Of a stretch of DNA of 11,973 nt, positions 1 through 6,737 are shown piece by piece. The DNA is from Marinilabiliales bacterium (GTDB taxonomy: Bacteria; Bacteroidota; Bacteroidia; Bacteroidales; BM523), in assembly GCA_002869425.1 (NCBI GenBank), contig PKSZ01000195.1, positions 1 through 11,973 on the forward strand, in the 5' to 3' direction. The translations under genes and the position numbers were made by a program. The notes under the pieces are model-generated. The model did no database searches. It was not told where the DNA came from and was given only the letters and a program-made list of their open reading frames with translations. Numbering within the stretch: the first letter of the stretch is position 1; every line of letters begins with the position of its first letter.

Positions 1-102
1 AATGGCATTAAAAAAAAACGAATCGCCATCATCCTGATTATTCTAAGTATTGGACTGGCCATGATATTTCGAAAAGACATAAAAAAGTGGATTAATCAAT
101 GA
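1..102 (+). CDS. Partial CDS, C-terminal end of a small membrane peptide
   Basis: The reading frame is open from the first base and ends at TGA 100-102, giving 33 visible residues; the start lies outside the window. The visible part is one hydrophobic helix (about residues 8-22, rich in Ile and Leu) between Lys/Arg-rich ends, as in a single-pass inner-membrane peptide. Its stop overlaps the next start in an ATGA (99-102), so translation is probably coupled to the next gene. I do not recognise a family. Next to a spanin-like gene further down, a holin or accessory lysis role is possible, but nothing in the sequence proves it. Confidence 0.5.
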   Translation, partial: NGIKKKRIAIILIILSIGLAMIFRKDIKKWINQ

Positions 103-188
103 AGACATTAATAAAAGCCATAGTAATCTGTGTTGTTGTATTTGCAATATTGCTGTTTTTTGATCTCAAGGCAGGAGGTAAAATATGA
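99..188 (+). CDS. Tiny 29-residue single-pass membrane peptide
   Basis: ATG at 99 overlaps the previous stop, and its own TGA at 186-188 overlaps the ATG of the RadC-like gene at 185, so both junctions are ATGA. The peptide is a short basic N-terminus (MKTLIKA), a hydrophobic helix of about 17 residues and a short polar tail. The strong Shine-Dalgarno of the next gene lies inside its 3' end. It could be only a leader that couples translation, or a small holin-like or membrane-partner peptide. The double overlap and membrane-helix composition favour a real gene; the function is unknown. Confidence 0.5.
   Translation: MKTLIKAIVICVVVFAILLFFDLKAGGKI
173..178 (+). promoter_or_regulatory. Strong Shine-Dalgarno site of the RadC-like gene
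   Basis: AGGAGG lies exactly 6 nt before the ATG at 185. Such strong sites are uncommon in Bacteroidota, and this one fixes the start so that the N-terminal membrane helix belongs to the protein. Confidence 0.7.
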
Positions 189-736
189 AAAGAGCCATTA
201 ATATCATATTGATTGTGCTTGCCATTGCTGCAGGAGTAATTATTATCAGGAAGAGAAAAAAAAAGCAAGTGGAAGGCTTGGGGAAAGCTGTTAATGAAGG
301 AAGGCCTCCTAAGGTTCGCATTGTTTACAGCAGGAAGCAAGATCCGAAATTGATGAAGAAAATAACCAATTCACAGGATGCTTATGGGATTTTAACAGAG
401 ATATGGAGCAAGCAGATTGATGCCCGTGAAGAAATGATTGTGCTGCTACTGGATCGGTCAAACAAAGTTCTCGGATACGATGTGCTGAGTATGGGAGGTA
501 TTACCGGAACTGTAGCAGATCTACGTTTACTCTTTTCCGTTGCCTTAAATTCATTAGCCGTAGGATTTATTTTATGCCACAATCATCCATCAGCCAATCT
601 GAATCCCAGCCAAAGCGATATAAGCTTGACAAAAAAAATTAAAGAAGCAGGCTTAGTGATGGAAATTAGTCTGTTGGATCATCTGATAATAAGCAAAAAC
701 GGTTACTATTCATTTGCAGACGAAGGAACCCTTTAA
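185..736 (+). CDS. RadC-family JAB (MPN+) domain protein with N-terminal membrane anchor
   Basis: The protein has 183 residues. Residues 4-21 form a hydrophobic helix followed by a basic cluster (IRKRKKKQ), which suggests a membrane anchor with the rest in the cytoplasm. Residues 60-180 form a RadC/JAB domain: acidic E82/E83 before a beta strand, the metal motif H132-N-H134-P-S with D145, and the terminal LLDHLIIS...GYYSFADEG signature. The helix-hairpin-helix part of full-length RadC is absent, as in the short RadC copies on Bacteroidota mobile elements. RadC's biochemical role is unsettled; the name comes from an early repair assignment, and JAB folds include isopeptidases and possible nucleases. 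The gene follows two tiny membrane peptides with ATGA coupling and precedes the spanin-like gene by 11 nt. The membrane anchor is the unusual part. Confidence 0.88.
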   Translation: MKRAINIILIVLAIAAGVIIIRKRKKKQVEGLGKAVNEGRPPKVRIVYSRKQDPKLMKKITNSQDAYGILTEIWSKQIDAREEMIVLLLDRSNKVLGYDVLSMGGITGTVADLRLLFSVALNSLAVGFILCHNHPSANLNPSQSDISLTKKIKEAGLVMEISLLDHLIISKNGYYSFADEGTL

Positions 737-747
737 ACAAAGCAGAT

Positions 748-1194
748 ATGCGTATAATAAAAACCTTTAGTTTAATATTGTTCTCCATTTTTATTTTATC
801 AGGATGCTCTGCAGAAAGAAGGTTACACAGGTTAATTGCACTTCATCCGGAATTGGTAAAAAACGACACAATTCACATCCAGGACACTGCCTTTATCCCG
901 GAAACAAAAGTTGATACAATCGTCCATTATAGTACCCTCCGTGATACCATCACCATAACCAAAGAAAAGCTCCATGTAAAAATCCATCAGGTTAGGGACA
1001 CTGTTTACATCGCAGCCCATCAGGATCCCGACACCATCATCATCACCAAAGAAATCCCCGTTGAAAAAGTCATCCACATACAGCCGGAAAGCATAACCGA
1101 TAAGATTTGGGGGACATTTAAGTATAATTTTTTGTTGTCTATTTTATGTGTTGTGGTTCTGATTGCTTTTATTTTCGGCAGAACTCGTAGATAA
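748..1194 (+). CDS. Lipoprotein with C-terminal membrane helix, u-spanin-like
   Basis: The 148-residue protein opens with a lipoprotein signal (MRIIKTFSLILFSIFI, then lipobox L17-S-G-C20), so Cys20 should be lipidated. The middle (about 40-115) is made of alternating hydrophobic/polar strands carrying a repeated Asp-Thr-Ile/Val motif at residues 40, 56, 66, 84 and 95 (D46-T47 is a partial copy). Residues 127-143 form a hydrophobic helix followed by a basic tail (GRTRR). A lipid anchor at one end and a membrane helix at the other is the topology of phage unimolecular spanins, which span the periplasm and fuse inner and outer membranes at lysis. DT-rich lipoproteins of this size also seem to occur in Bacteroidota phages and elements (from memory). 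The lipoprotein call is solid; the spanin role is an inference. Confidence 0.72.
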   Translation: MRIIKTFSLILFSIFILSGCSAERRLHRLIALHPELVKNDTIHIQDTAFIPETKVDTIVHYSTLRDTITITKEKLHVKIHQVRDTVYIAAHQDPDTIIITKEIPVEKVIHIQPESITDKIWGTFKYNFLLSILCVVVLIAFIFGRTRR

Positions 1195-1243
1195 ATCCTT
1201 TTGTTTTAAGAATCATTGTACTTCACTCAAGTACTGAAATAAA

Positions 1244-1275
1244 TTAGTGCAAATGGTTGGTGTTTTGTATTTTTG
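1244..1275 (+). promoter_or_regulatory. Candidate Bacteroidota promoter of the STAND NTPase gene
   Basis: TATTTTTG at 1268-1275 matches the -7 consensus TAnnTTTG exactly. TTAG at 1244-1247 is a weak -33 element (consensus TTTG) at a 20-bp spacing. Transcription would start near 1282, leaving a leader of about 87 nt. The region is AT-rich, so chance matches are likely. Confidence 0.35.
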
Positions 1276-1368
1276 AAATTAAATACATTTAAGGAATTAT
1301 TCCTTGGATTTTCATTTTTTTATGAGTGTCATTTGAATCAGTAATGAGAACAAATAAATGAAAGAATT

Positions 1369-4300
1369 ATGGTAAAAAAACTATTAATACGAATTTGGCT
1401 GCTAATTGAATTGGGAATAAAATCTTGGTTTAAATACACATTTAGGAAAAGAAATATGTTTATGGCTCCACTGATATTAGTTACAACACAATTAATGTCA
1501 GAATTGGGTGAACTCGCAAGTAGTGACTATTTAGATCCTTTATATAAGTTCATTACTGAAGAATATGGGAAATTGACAGGTGTAATTGTTGAAGTTTTAG
1601 GCGACTTTATTACTGGTAATTATTTAACAGGTTTTTCATATTTAAGTATTATTATAAAGTTCTGTCTGATAATATTATTCAGCTTTTTTGCTTTTCATAA
1701 AGAAAAAGGTATAAAAATAACATGGATATGGTTTTGGGGCTGGAAATGGAACTGGCATTTTTTCTCAAATAACAAAGTAGCTCTGATTAATAAAGGGGCT
1801 GAGTTTAAAGTTACTGATGATTGGTTTAAAGAGATTAATAGTACTTATCGTTTAAATAAAAACAAATTCATTAAAGATCTTCATATTGAAAGTAATCTTG
1901 AAAAGAAACTCTTTGATCTAATTGTTAATGAAAAAACTTTGGTTGATGAATATATGGAATCGGTTAATAGTTGTAGGAATGCATCTATTAGGTTAAAGAC
2001 CGAATTAAACGAATTAAATTTATTGATTGAGGATAATAGAAATCCGTTAATAATTAGTGATAAATCAAGTTTGTATGATGATTATATAAATATTGCAAAA
2101 ACAATATCAGAATTAAATGAAGAACTTAGTAAAATATCTGATTTAGGAAAAGTTAGATCGAATAGACAAGTAGAAATTGAACGCATATATTTTCCTATTT
2201 CAATGTCAGAGCTTAGTGATTATATTAACTCTTATTCTTTTGATCTAATAAAAGTAAAAACAAAACTAAGGATTAAGGATAAATTTAGTATAAGAAGAAG
2301 AATATTTAATGCATTTTTACCTGTTCTAATAGCTGTAAGAAATCTTAATGAAATTGTTGATGAATTAAATAAGAGAAAGGCAAATATTCTCAGGAATCAC
2401 TATATAATACATGCTTCTGCAGGAATTGGTAAAACATATTTCGCTGCCCATATTTATAACTCACTAAAAGTAGAAGAACATTATCCATTATTTATCCCGG
2501 GATCTGCTTTCAGCGGAAATCATTCAAACCTTCAGCTTGCATTTCAAAAGGTCTTTAAATATTCTGATGGAACTAGCTTAAGCAAGTTTTTTCTTAAACT
2601 GAATGAATTTGCAAAAAAGAAAGACAAAAGAATTATTCTAATCATCGATGGACTAAATGAAACCACATATGATTTGAGTGGCTTTAGTTCCATATGGGAA
2701 GAAGGGATTGAAAATTTGACTGATGACATTTCTAAATATGAATATTTAACATTTTTAGCTACTTGTAGAACATCATATTTAGAAAACAATATTGACCCTA
2801 CTTTTTCATTGGAGGGTTCATACAAATTGAAAGGATTTGAGGATTTTGAGATAAGAAAAAACGCTATTGAACAATATTTCAATTATTATAGGATCGGATG
2901 TAGTAATATAAATAACAGAAATAGCCGATTGTTTATAACTCCATTAATATTAAAAATATATTGCATGGGTAAGAATGGAGATAGATTACGCGACTTAAAT
3001 GTAGAATTAAACCATAATTCATACGAAGAAACATTATTTAGATTTGTGGATGCAGAATGTATTGATATTGCTAAAAAATTAGACAGACCATCATCTCAAG
3101 CAATTTATAATGGGATTAATAGAAGTTCTGAGAAGTTTATTTATGAGATATCTGGCTCATTGGATTATGATAAATTTTTGGAATCGGTACAAGGAAAAAA
3201 TATTTATGAAATATTTAAATCGACATCGATTGGTTGTAAATTTTTAGATAGTGAATTAATTTTTATGAAGGATATTCAACCATATTTTGAAGGAGAAAAA
3301 GTCGTTCATACATTTCAAAATGTTGGTGGGTACTTATTAGCCCAATTTATTTATTTTAATAATAGTGATCCTAGCAACTTTGTCAAATCAGAAGAATTCA
3401 CAAAATCATTTTCTGGAGCTAAGAAGGATAGAATGTATGGTAAATTAAACGAAAACTGCCATCAGTTAGCACTTGATATAATGTTGTTTATGGTGTATAA
3501 ATACTCCAAAAACGATTCTCAAGAATACTCGAATGATTTGATTGATTATACAAATGACCCTTTAGTATTTGAGTATTCATGGCGTTTTGTTCAAGATTAT
3601 TGGGGTTCTAATGCAAGTGCTAGGTTAGAAAAAAAATTAAGGGCATTATGTGAGAATTTTAATTTATGGGACGGGCTATTTGAAATTAGTTTTGATGAAT
3701 ACATTGATGTTGATAATCCACTCAATTTTGAATACATAAAAACTTTTTTATTACAAATTCAACCTTTATATATTGATTTGATTTGGGGGAAAAACATTTA
3801 TGAAAATATAGGTCGTTTTAGAGATTTTTTAGGCATTGATTATTCTGAATATAGTGAGGATAAAATGAAGATTGCAATTGACATAACTATTTGGTTGTTG
3901 GAATCTACGTCCCATAATTTGAGAGATTTGGCAACTAAAAAGCTTCTTGAGTATGGTTCAAATAATCCAAATTTTATTATTTCAAAAATAGAGGAATATG
4001 CAAAAAGTGGTAGATTGTATATATATGAAAGATTAGCTGGGATTGCATATGGTATTTGTTTAAGGAATCAAAACAATCAAACGTTTATTAAAAATGAATT
4101 GAGAAAATATGCAGAAATAGTATATAAAATGCAGTTTAGTGATAATCCTACAGCGTTTTCATACCATTATATTATTATTGACTGTTTCAAACACATTATT
4201 GATTTGGCAGTGTATCTGGAAGTATTTGAAATCCCAGAAAAGGATAGAGTTCGATTAAGAGAATATAAGTTTTTTTATAGTGAAGATTGGCAAAATATTA

Positions 4301-5589
4301 CAGAAGAAGATAAAAATAGAGTGTCTTTGCAATGGAAAGGATATCCAGATCCAGATCCATTATCTGGGGATTTCGTAACTTATACAATACCAAGATTGCT
4401 AAAAAATAATAAGAATGGTCATGTTGATGCTGTAGCTCACATTTACAAGAGATTATTAATAAACGGATACAAACCTGTTGAAGATTTAGATTTCCTTTCA
4501 GGAGTTGAAAAAGATTTTTACACTGGTGTTAGGAGGTATGGAATTGGCGGGAAGATAGATAGAGTAGGAAAAAAGTATTCTTGGACAGCTTTTTTTGAAT
4601 ATGCTGGATATCTATTGAACATTGGAGAATTAGGGGTTTTTTATGATGGTGATTCAAGCGTTACAAGTTTTTATGATAGATTAAGCGATGTTGAGTTAGA
4701 AGTAAGTAATCCTTCAAAAAGTGTTGAAAGAGCTAAGTTATATTCAACACAATTATTGGCAGAAAAAATAGATTCCCCGAAGTGGACGTATATAGAAAAG
4801 TTTGACTCTCTTAATGAAGTTTTCAGTCAGCAGTTCGAATCAAAGAAATTTACACTCCTTTATGGTTATTATGTAGAAAGTGAAAAGAGTGAGCACTCTT
4901 TTAGTGTTCGCTCTTTTCTACTTATTGAGCCATTTTTAGTTAAAAGGGAGGATGTTTATGGAAAAGAAGATCAAATTATGAATAGGACTATCGGGTGGGA
5001 ATATGATCTTCATTCCGGGGGGGCTATTAATAAAACATATTTTGGTGAATTATATTGGGCTGATACAATTCCAGACATGAAGCAAGAATGGGAATCTGTA
5101 CCCTCTAATGAAATGCAAGAAGTAGACAATAGTATTATGGCTGAAGATTTATCGCTAATTGAAATGTTTCATGCAAAGAAAATGAAAAAAAAAGGGAAAG
5201 AAATTATTCCTGTTCAAATTCCATTGACAGTTGAACCAGCAATTGTTGACTATTCATGGGAGTCAAATTCTGAAATATATAATTCTTTAAGGTGTAATAT
5301 ACCTTCTCCAAATATTGGCAAACATCTCAAATTAAAGGCAGATCCAATAAGTTTTCAAATATTAGATGAAAATAATAAAAGAGCCTTTTTGTCGGTTGAA
5401 TATGGAGATAATGAAACACTTAAGCAGGAGTCTGATTATATTCGAACAGATTTATTACAGAAATATTTACAAGATAAGGGATTAGTTTTAATGTACCAGA
5501 TAAAACAGCACACTTTTGATCGGAATGCTGGAGATGGAAGTGGAGATTTCAGAGGTATGCAATTTAAACTTCAAGATGTAAAAATATAG
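1369..5589 (+). CDS. Large STAND/NACHT-like NTPase with N-terminal membrane segment, probable anti-phage defence protein
   Basis: The protein has 1406 residues. Residues about 91-109 form a clear membrane helix, with a weaker hydrophobic stretch at 31-48, followed by six alternating tryptophans (119-129). Residues 165-340 are helical and probably partly coiled coil. The NTPase core has a Walker A-like motif at 349-356 (ASAGIGKT, first Gly replaced by Ala), a Walker B at 421-431 (RIILIIDGLNE), a sensor-1-like TCR (465-467), a proline-centred helix at TPLILKIY (524-531) and a winged-helix-like segment, VHTFQNVGGYLLA (646-658). The remaining 750 residues have no motif I recognise and would be the sensor region. 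This layout fits the STAND class, which includes Avs proteins that bind phage proteins, oligomerise and fire an N-terminal effector; here the effector would be a membrane module. It stands alone with its own promoter and is much more AT-rich than the ardC block. A specific Avs type cannot be assigned. Confidence 0.8.
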   Translation: MVKKLLIRIWLLIELGIKSWFKYTFRKRNMFMAPLILVTTQLMSELGELASSDYLDPLYKFITEEYGKLTGVIVEVLGDFITGNYLTGFSYLSIIIKFCLIILFSFFAFHKEKGIKITWIWFWGWKWNWHFFSNNKVALINKGAEFKVTDDWFKEINSTYRLNKNKFIKDLHIESNLEKKLFDLIVNEKTLVDEYMESVNSCRNASIRLKTELNELNLLIEDNRNPLIISDKSSLYDDYINIAKTISELNEELSKISDLGKVRSNRQVEIERIYFPISMSELSDYINSYSFDLIKVKTKLRIKDKFSIRRRIFNAFLPVLIAVRNLNEIVDELNKRKANILRNHYIIHASAGIGKTYFAAHIYNSLKVEEHYPLFIPGSAFSGNHSNLQLAFQKVFKYSDGTSLSKFFLKLNEFAKKKDKRIILIIDGLNETTYDLSGFSSIWEEGIENLTDDISKYEYLTFLATCRTSYLENNIDPTFSLEGSYKLKGFEDFEIRKNAIEQYFNYYRIGCSNINNRNSRLFITPLILKIYCMGKNGDRLRDLNVELNHNSYEETLFRFVDAECIDIAKKLDRPSSQAIYNGINRSSEKFIYEISGSLDYDKFLESVQGKNIYEIFKSTSIGCKFLDSELIFMKDIQPYFEGEKVVHTFQNVGGYLLAQFIYFNNSDPSNFVKSEEFTKSFSGAKKDRMYGKLNENCHQLALDIMLFMVYKYSKNDSQEYSNDLIDYTNDPLVFEYSWRFVQDYWGSNASARLEKKLRALCENFNLWDGLFEISFDEYIDVDNPLNFEYIKTFLLQIQPLYIDLIWGKNIYENIGRFRDFLGIDYSEYSEDKMKIAIDITIWLLESTSHNLRDLATKKLLEYGSNNPNFIISKIEEYAKSGRLYIYERLAGIAYGICLRNQNNQTFIKNELRKYAEIVYKMQFSDNPTAFSYHYIIIDCFKHIIDLAVYLEVFEIPEKDRVRLREYKFFYSEDWQNITEEDKNRVSLQWKGYPDPDPLSGDFVTYTIPRLLKNNKNGHVDAVAHIYKRLLINGYKPVEDLDFLSGVEKDFYTGVRRYGIGGKIDRVGKKYSWTAFFEYAGYLLNIGELGVFYDGDSSVTSFYDRLSDVELEVSNPSKSVERAKLYSTQLLAEKIDSPKWTYIEKFDSLNEVFSQQFESKKFTLLYGYYVESEKSEHSFSVRSFLLIEPFLVKREDVYGKEDQIMNRTIGWEYDLHSGGAINKTYFGELYWADTIPDMKQEWESVPSNEMQEVDNSIMAEDLSLIEMFHAKKMKKKGKEIIPVQIPLTVEPAIVDYSWESNSEIYNSLRCNIPSPNIGKHLKLKADPISFQILDENNKRAFLSVEYGDNETLKQESDYIRTDLLQKYLQDKGLVLMYQIKQHTFDRNAGDGSGDFRGMQFKLQDVKI
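4878..4923 (+). repeat. Long hairpin inside the NTPase coding sequence
   Basis: Arms 4882-4897 and 4903-4918 form a 16-bp RNA stem with two G-U pairs and a 5-nt loop (CTTTT). A further 4 bp (4878-4881 with 4920-4923) follow after a single bulge. It lies in the sensor part of the reading frame and does not interrupt it. Confidence 0.6.
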
Positions 5590-5617
5590 GCTAAAGTGTT
5601 GGAAAAAATCACAAAAC

Positions 5618-5676
5618 TCAATATTAGTAATTAGAAAAATTTAGAGTGTTATTAATTTAAAACTCACTAATATTGA
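5618..5676. repeat. 11-bp inverted repeat between convergent genes
   Basis: TCAATATTAGT (5618-5628) and its perfect reverse complement (5666-5676) enclose 37 bases. It lies between the NTPase stop and the end of the minus-strand cysteine-motif copy, overlapping the latter. On the minus strand the second arm is followed by T-rich sequence, so it may act as a weak AT-rich terminator. The low GC makes this uncertain. Confidence 0.4.
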
Positions 5677-5922
5677 TAATCTTATTAGTAGTTTTACACT
5701 TAGTCAAAATTTCCATCCTCGTTAGAGGCTCATATCTCAACTTCATAGCATAGGTCAGGTTATTCGAGCACCTGGGAGAACAGGCATGCGAATTTGATTT
5801 GAAATTCTCATAAGGAGATTCACACAACCAACAAATATACAGGTGCCGGTCCTTCCGATAGGTTTCGTCATATTTCCCTCCAAGGCTGTTTATATGTATT
5901 GGTTTGATAATACCTCTTTCAC
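5657..5922 (-). pseudogene. Degenerate tandem copy of the Cys-motif gene
   Basis: This is a second copy of the neighbouring gene at 5890-6207. The shared part runs in one frame from LGG through C-W-x-C, SPYE, NS-x-A-C-S-x-R-C-S and the ending LTRMEILTK. All four putative zinc-ligand cysteines are kept. The ancestral start is recognisable: GTG at 5922 with AAGGAG 6 nt before it, followed by VKEVLSNQ, which matches the start of the intact copy. After that point about 52 nt (net) are missing relative to the intact copy, which shifts the frame, and the start frame stops at 5890 after 10 codons. The downstream frame is open back to an ATG at 6004, but that start lies inside the other gene, has no good ribosome site and its first 33 or so residues do not match the paralogue. 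A shortened protein from 6004 cannot be excluded. Confidence 0.65.
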
Positions 5923-6207
5923 ATTCTTCTCCTTCGTTAAAACATCCATTCTGGCCGGCGGATTTAAGCCGGCTTTTCTTTGCCTGGTGATATTCTGGGA
6001 GCATCTTTTGCTACAGGCGAAAGAATTCATCTTATGGCTCTCATACGGGCTCCCACTGAACCAGCAAAGCTTCAGGTAAACAGTACGGTTAATTTCTTTG
6101 GTATGGGATCCTCCCAGGGTCTGGTTGTATTTCCGTTGCTGTTTGATCACCTTCACCCCGATGATGTTCTGTGCATAGAGCTCGTTGTTTGATAATACCT
6201 TTTTCAT
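5890..6207 (-). CDS. Small Cys-motif (zinc-finger-like) protein, intact copy
   Basis: I choose the ATG at 6207 (105 residues) because MKKVLSNN aligns with the recognisable start of the degenerate copy; an upstream ATG at 6264 would add 19 residues. The core (48-72) is C48-W-F-S51, SPYES, then C65-S-x-x-C69. This resembles a four-cysteine treble-clef or TRASH-like finger, but the second cysteine is Ser51, so metal binding may be weakened. The other copy has Cys there (CWLC). The rest is basic, with RQRKAG and NPPARMDVLTK, which fits nucleic-acid binding. The C-terminal residues VKEVLSNQYI are encoded by the relic start of the second copy, so the ending was acquired by the duplication. Family not recognised; upstream lies the 11-bp repeat array, a possible target. 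Confidence 0.55.
   Translation of the reverse strand: MKKVLSNNELYAQNIIGVKVIKQQRKYNQTLGGSHTKEINRTVYLKLCWFSGSPYESHKMNSFACSKRCSQNITRQRKAGLNPPARMDVLTKEKNVKEVLSNQYI
5929..5934 (-). promoter_or_regulatory. Relic Shine-Dalgarno of the degenerate copy
   Basis: Reads AAGGAG on the minus strand, 6 nt before the GTG at 5922. It marks the original start of the second copy and is now inside the 3' end of the intact gene. Confidence 0.5.
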
Positions 6208-6249
6208 ATCGTTTTTTCCGGAAAGATACAATGCCGGGCCCGGTGCGTT

Positions 6250-6307
6250 TTCCGGTATCGGCATTATCTGTTTTTAAAACCCTGTAATTTCCGGTATTTT
6301 CCGGTAT
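6250..6307. repeat. Three TTCCGGTAT direct repeats
   Basis: Exact copies at 6250-6258, 6289-6297 and 6299-6307; the last two start 10 bp apart. They lie just upstream of the minus-strand Cys-motif gene, where operator sites would be expected. No bound protein can be named. Confidence 0.5.
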
Positions 6308-6365
6308 TTGAACTCCATGCAAACATTTCCCTGCTATCATTCCGGCTTAATTTCGGGTTCAATAC

Positions 6366-6453
6366 AACATCCATACAACTCCAATAAAACTCCACTCTCA
6401 GTTGATGATAACTCCACTAAAACTCCAAGTAAACTCCAACTGAACTTCATTTG
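6366..6453. repeat. Array of 11-bp iteron-like repeats
   Basis: Eight consecutive 11-bp units follow the pattern AACTCCANNNN. Units starting at 6377, 6388, 6410, 6421 and 6432 carry AACTCCA exactly; 6443 has AACTTCA, 6366 has AACATCCA, and 6399 is degenerate. A further AACTCCA at 6311 is in the same register, 66 bp before 6377. The period is not a multiple of three, so this is not coding repetition. It is close to one helical turn, so all copies face the same side of DNA. Such arrays serve as protein-loading sites, for example replication iterons or the 11-bp iterons of plasmid R1 parC. No partner is visible nearby except the Cys-motif gene. Confidence 0.8.
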
Positions 6454-6604
6454 ACAAAGCTGAAAGTCAGGTTTTATCCGCTATTACAGTTGTATTTTTA
6501 TTGAAGATTTTTTATAATATAAATTTATAGGCAAGTCACCGCATTACCCACCTTACCTGTTTTATGAGTATTTACGCTATTTTGAGGGGATTGGGCTTGT
6601 GTGT

Positions 6605-6644
6605 GGATAGCCGGGAGGAGAGAAAATATGCTTTTGCACTATCC
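6605..6644 (+). repeat. Short stem next to the long inverted repeat
   Basis: GGATAG (6605-6610) pairs with CTATCC (6639-6644). Its loop contains CGGGAGGA (6612-6619), which also occurs at 6650-6657 in the left arm of the long inverted repeat. The two segments could therefore compete for the same right arm. Confidence 0.4.
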
Positions 6645-6645
6645 G

Positions 6646-6722
6646 GGAACGGGAGGAAAAAACTGCAAGGTTCGGGTGAAGCAGTTGCGGGTCTGGGTGT
6701 TCGCGAATTTTCCTCCCGTTCC
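6646..6722 (+). repeat. Perfect 15-bp inverted repeat with nested hairpin
   Basis: GGAACGGGAGGAAAA (6646-6660) is the exact reverse complement of 6708-6722. Inside, AACTGC (6661-6666) pairs with GCAGTT (6681-6686), continuing the outer stem as a branch. The right arm is followed by TTTTTAT on the plus strand, so a plus-strand transcript could terminate here. The GC-rich stem, branch and T-run also fit a small structured RNA. No family recognised. Confidence 0.6.
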
Positions 6723-6737
6723 TTTTTATCGGCTTCA

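Noticed and set aside
1369..5589. Assignment of the NTPase to a particular Avs type or to KAP NTPases
   Set aside because: The Walker A lacks the KAP signature and no type-specific effector is recognisable; only the broad STAND class is supported.
5890..5922. Programmed frameshift joining the two Cys-motif copies
   Set aside because: The overlap has no canonical slippery heptamer, and the frame change is explained by a deletion of about 52 nt relative to the intact copy.
6089..6340. Minus-strand frame of 83 codons upstream of the Cys-motif gene
   Set aside because: It reads the Cys-motif gene in another frame; the paralogue comparison shows which frame is coding.
6366..6453. CRISPR array
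   Set aside because: Units are 11 bp with no spacers, far below CRISPR repeat length, and no cas gene is present.
6451..6479. TTGACA as a sigma-70 type -35 box on the plus strand
   Set aside because: The segment 17 bp downstream is TTATCC, a poor -10, and this phylum uses a different promoter type; no plus-strand gene follows.
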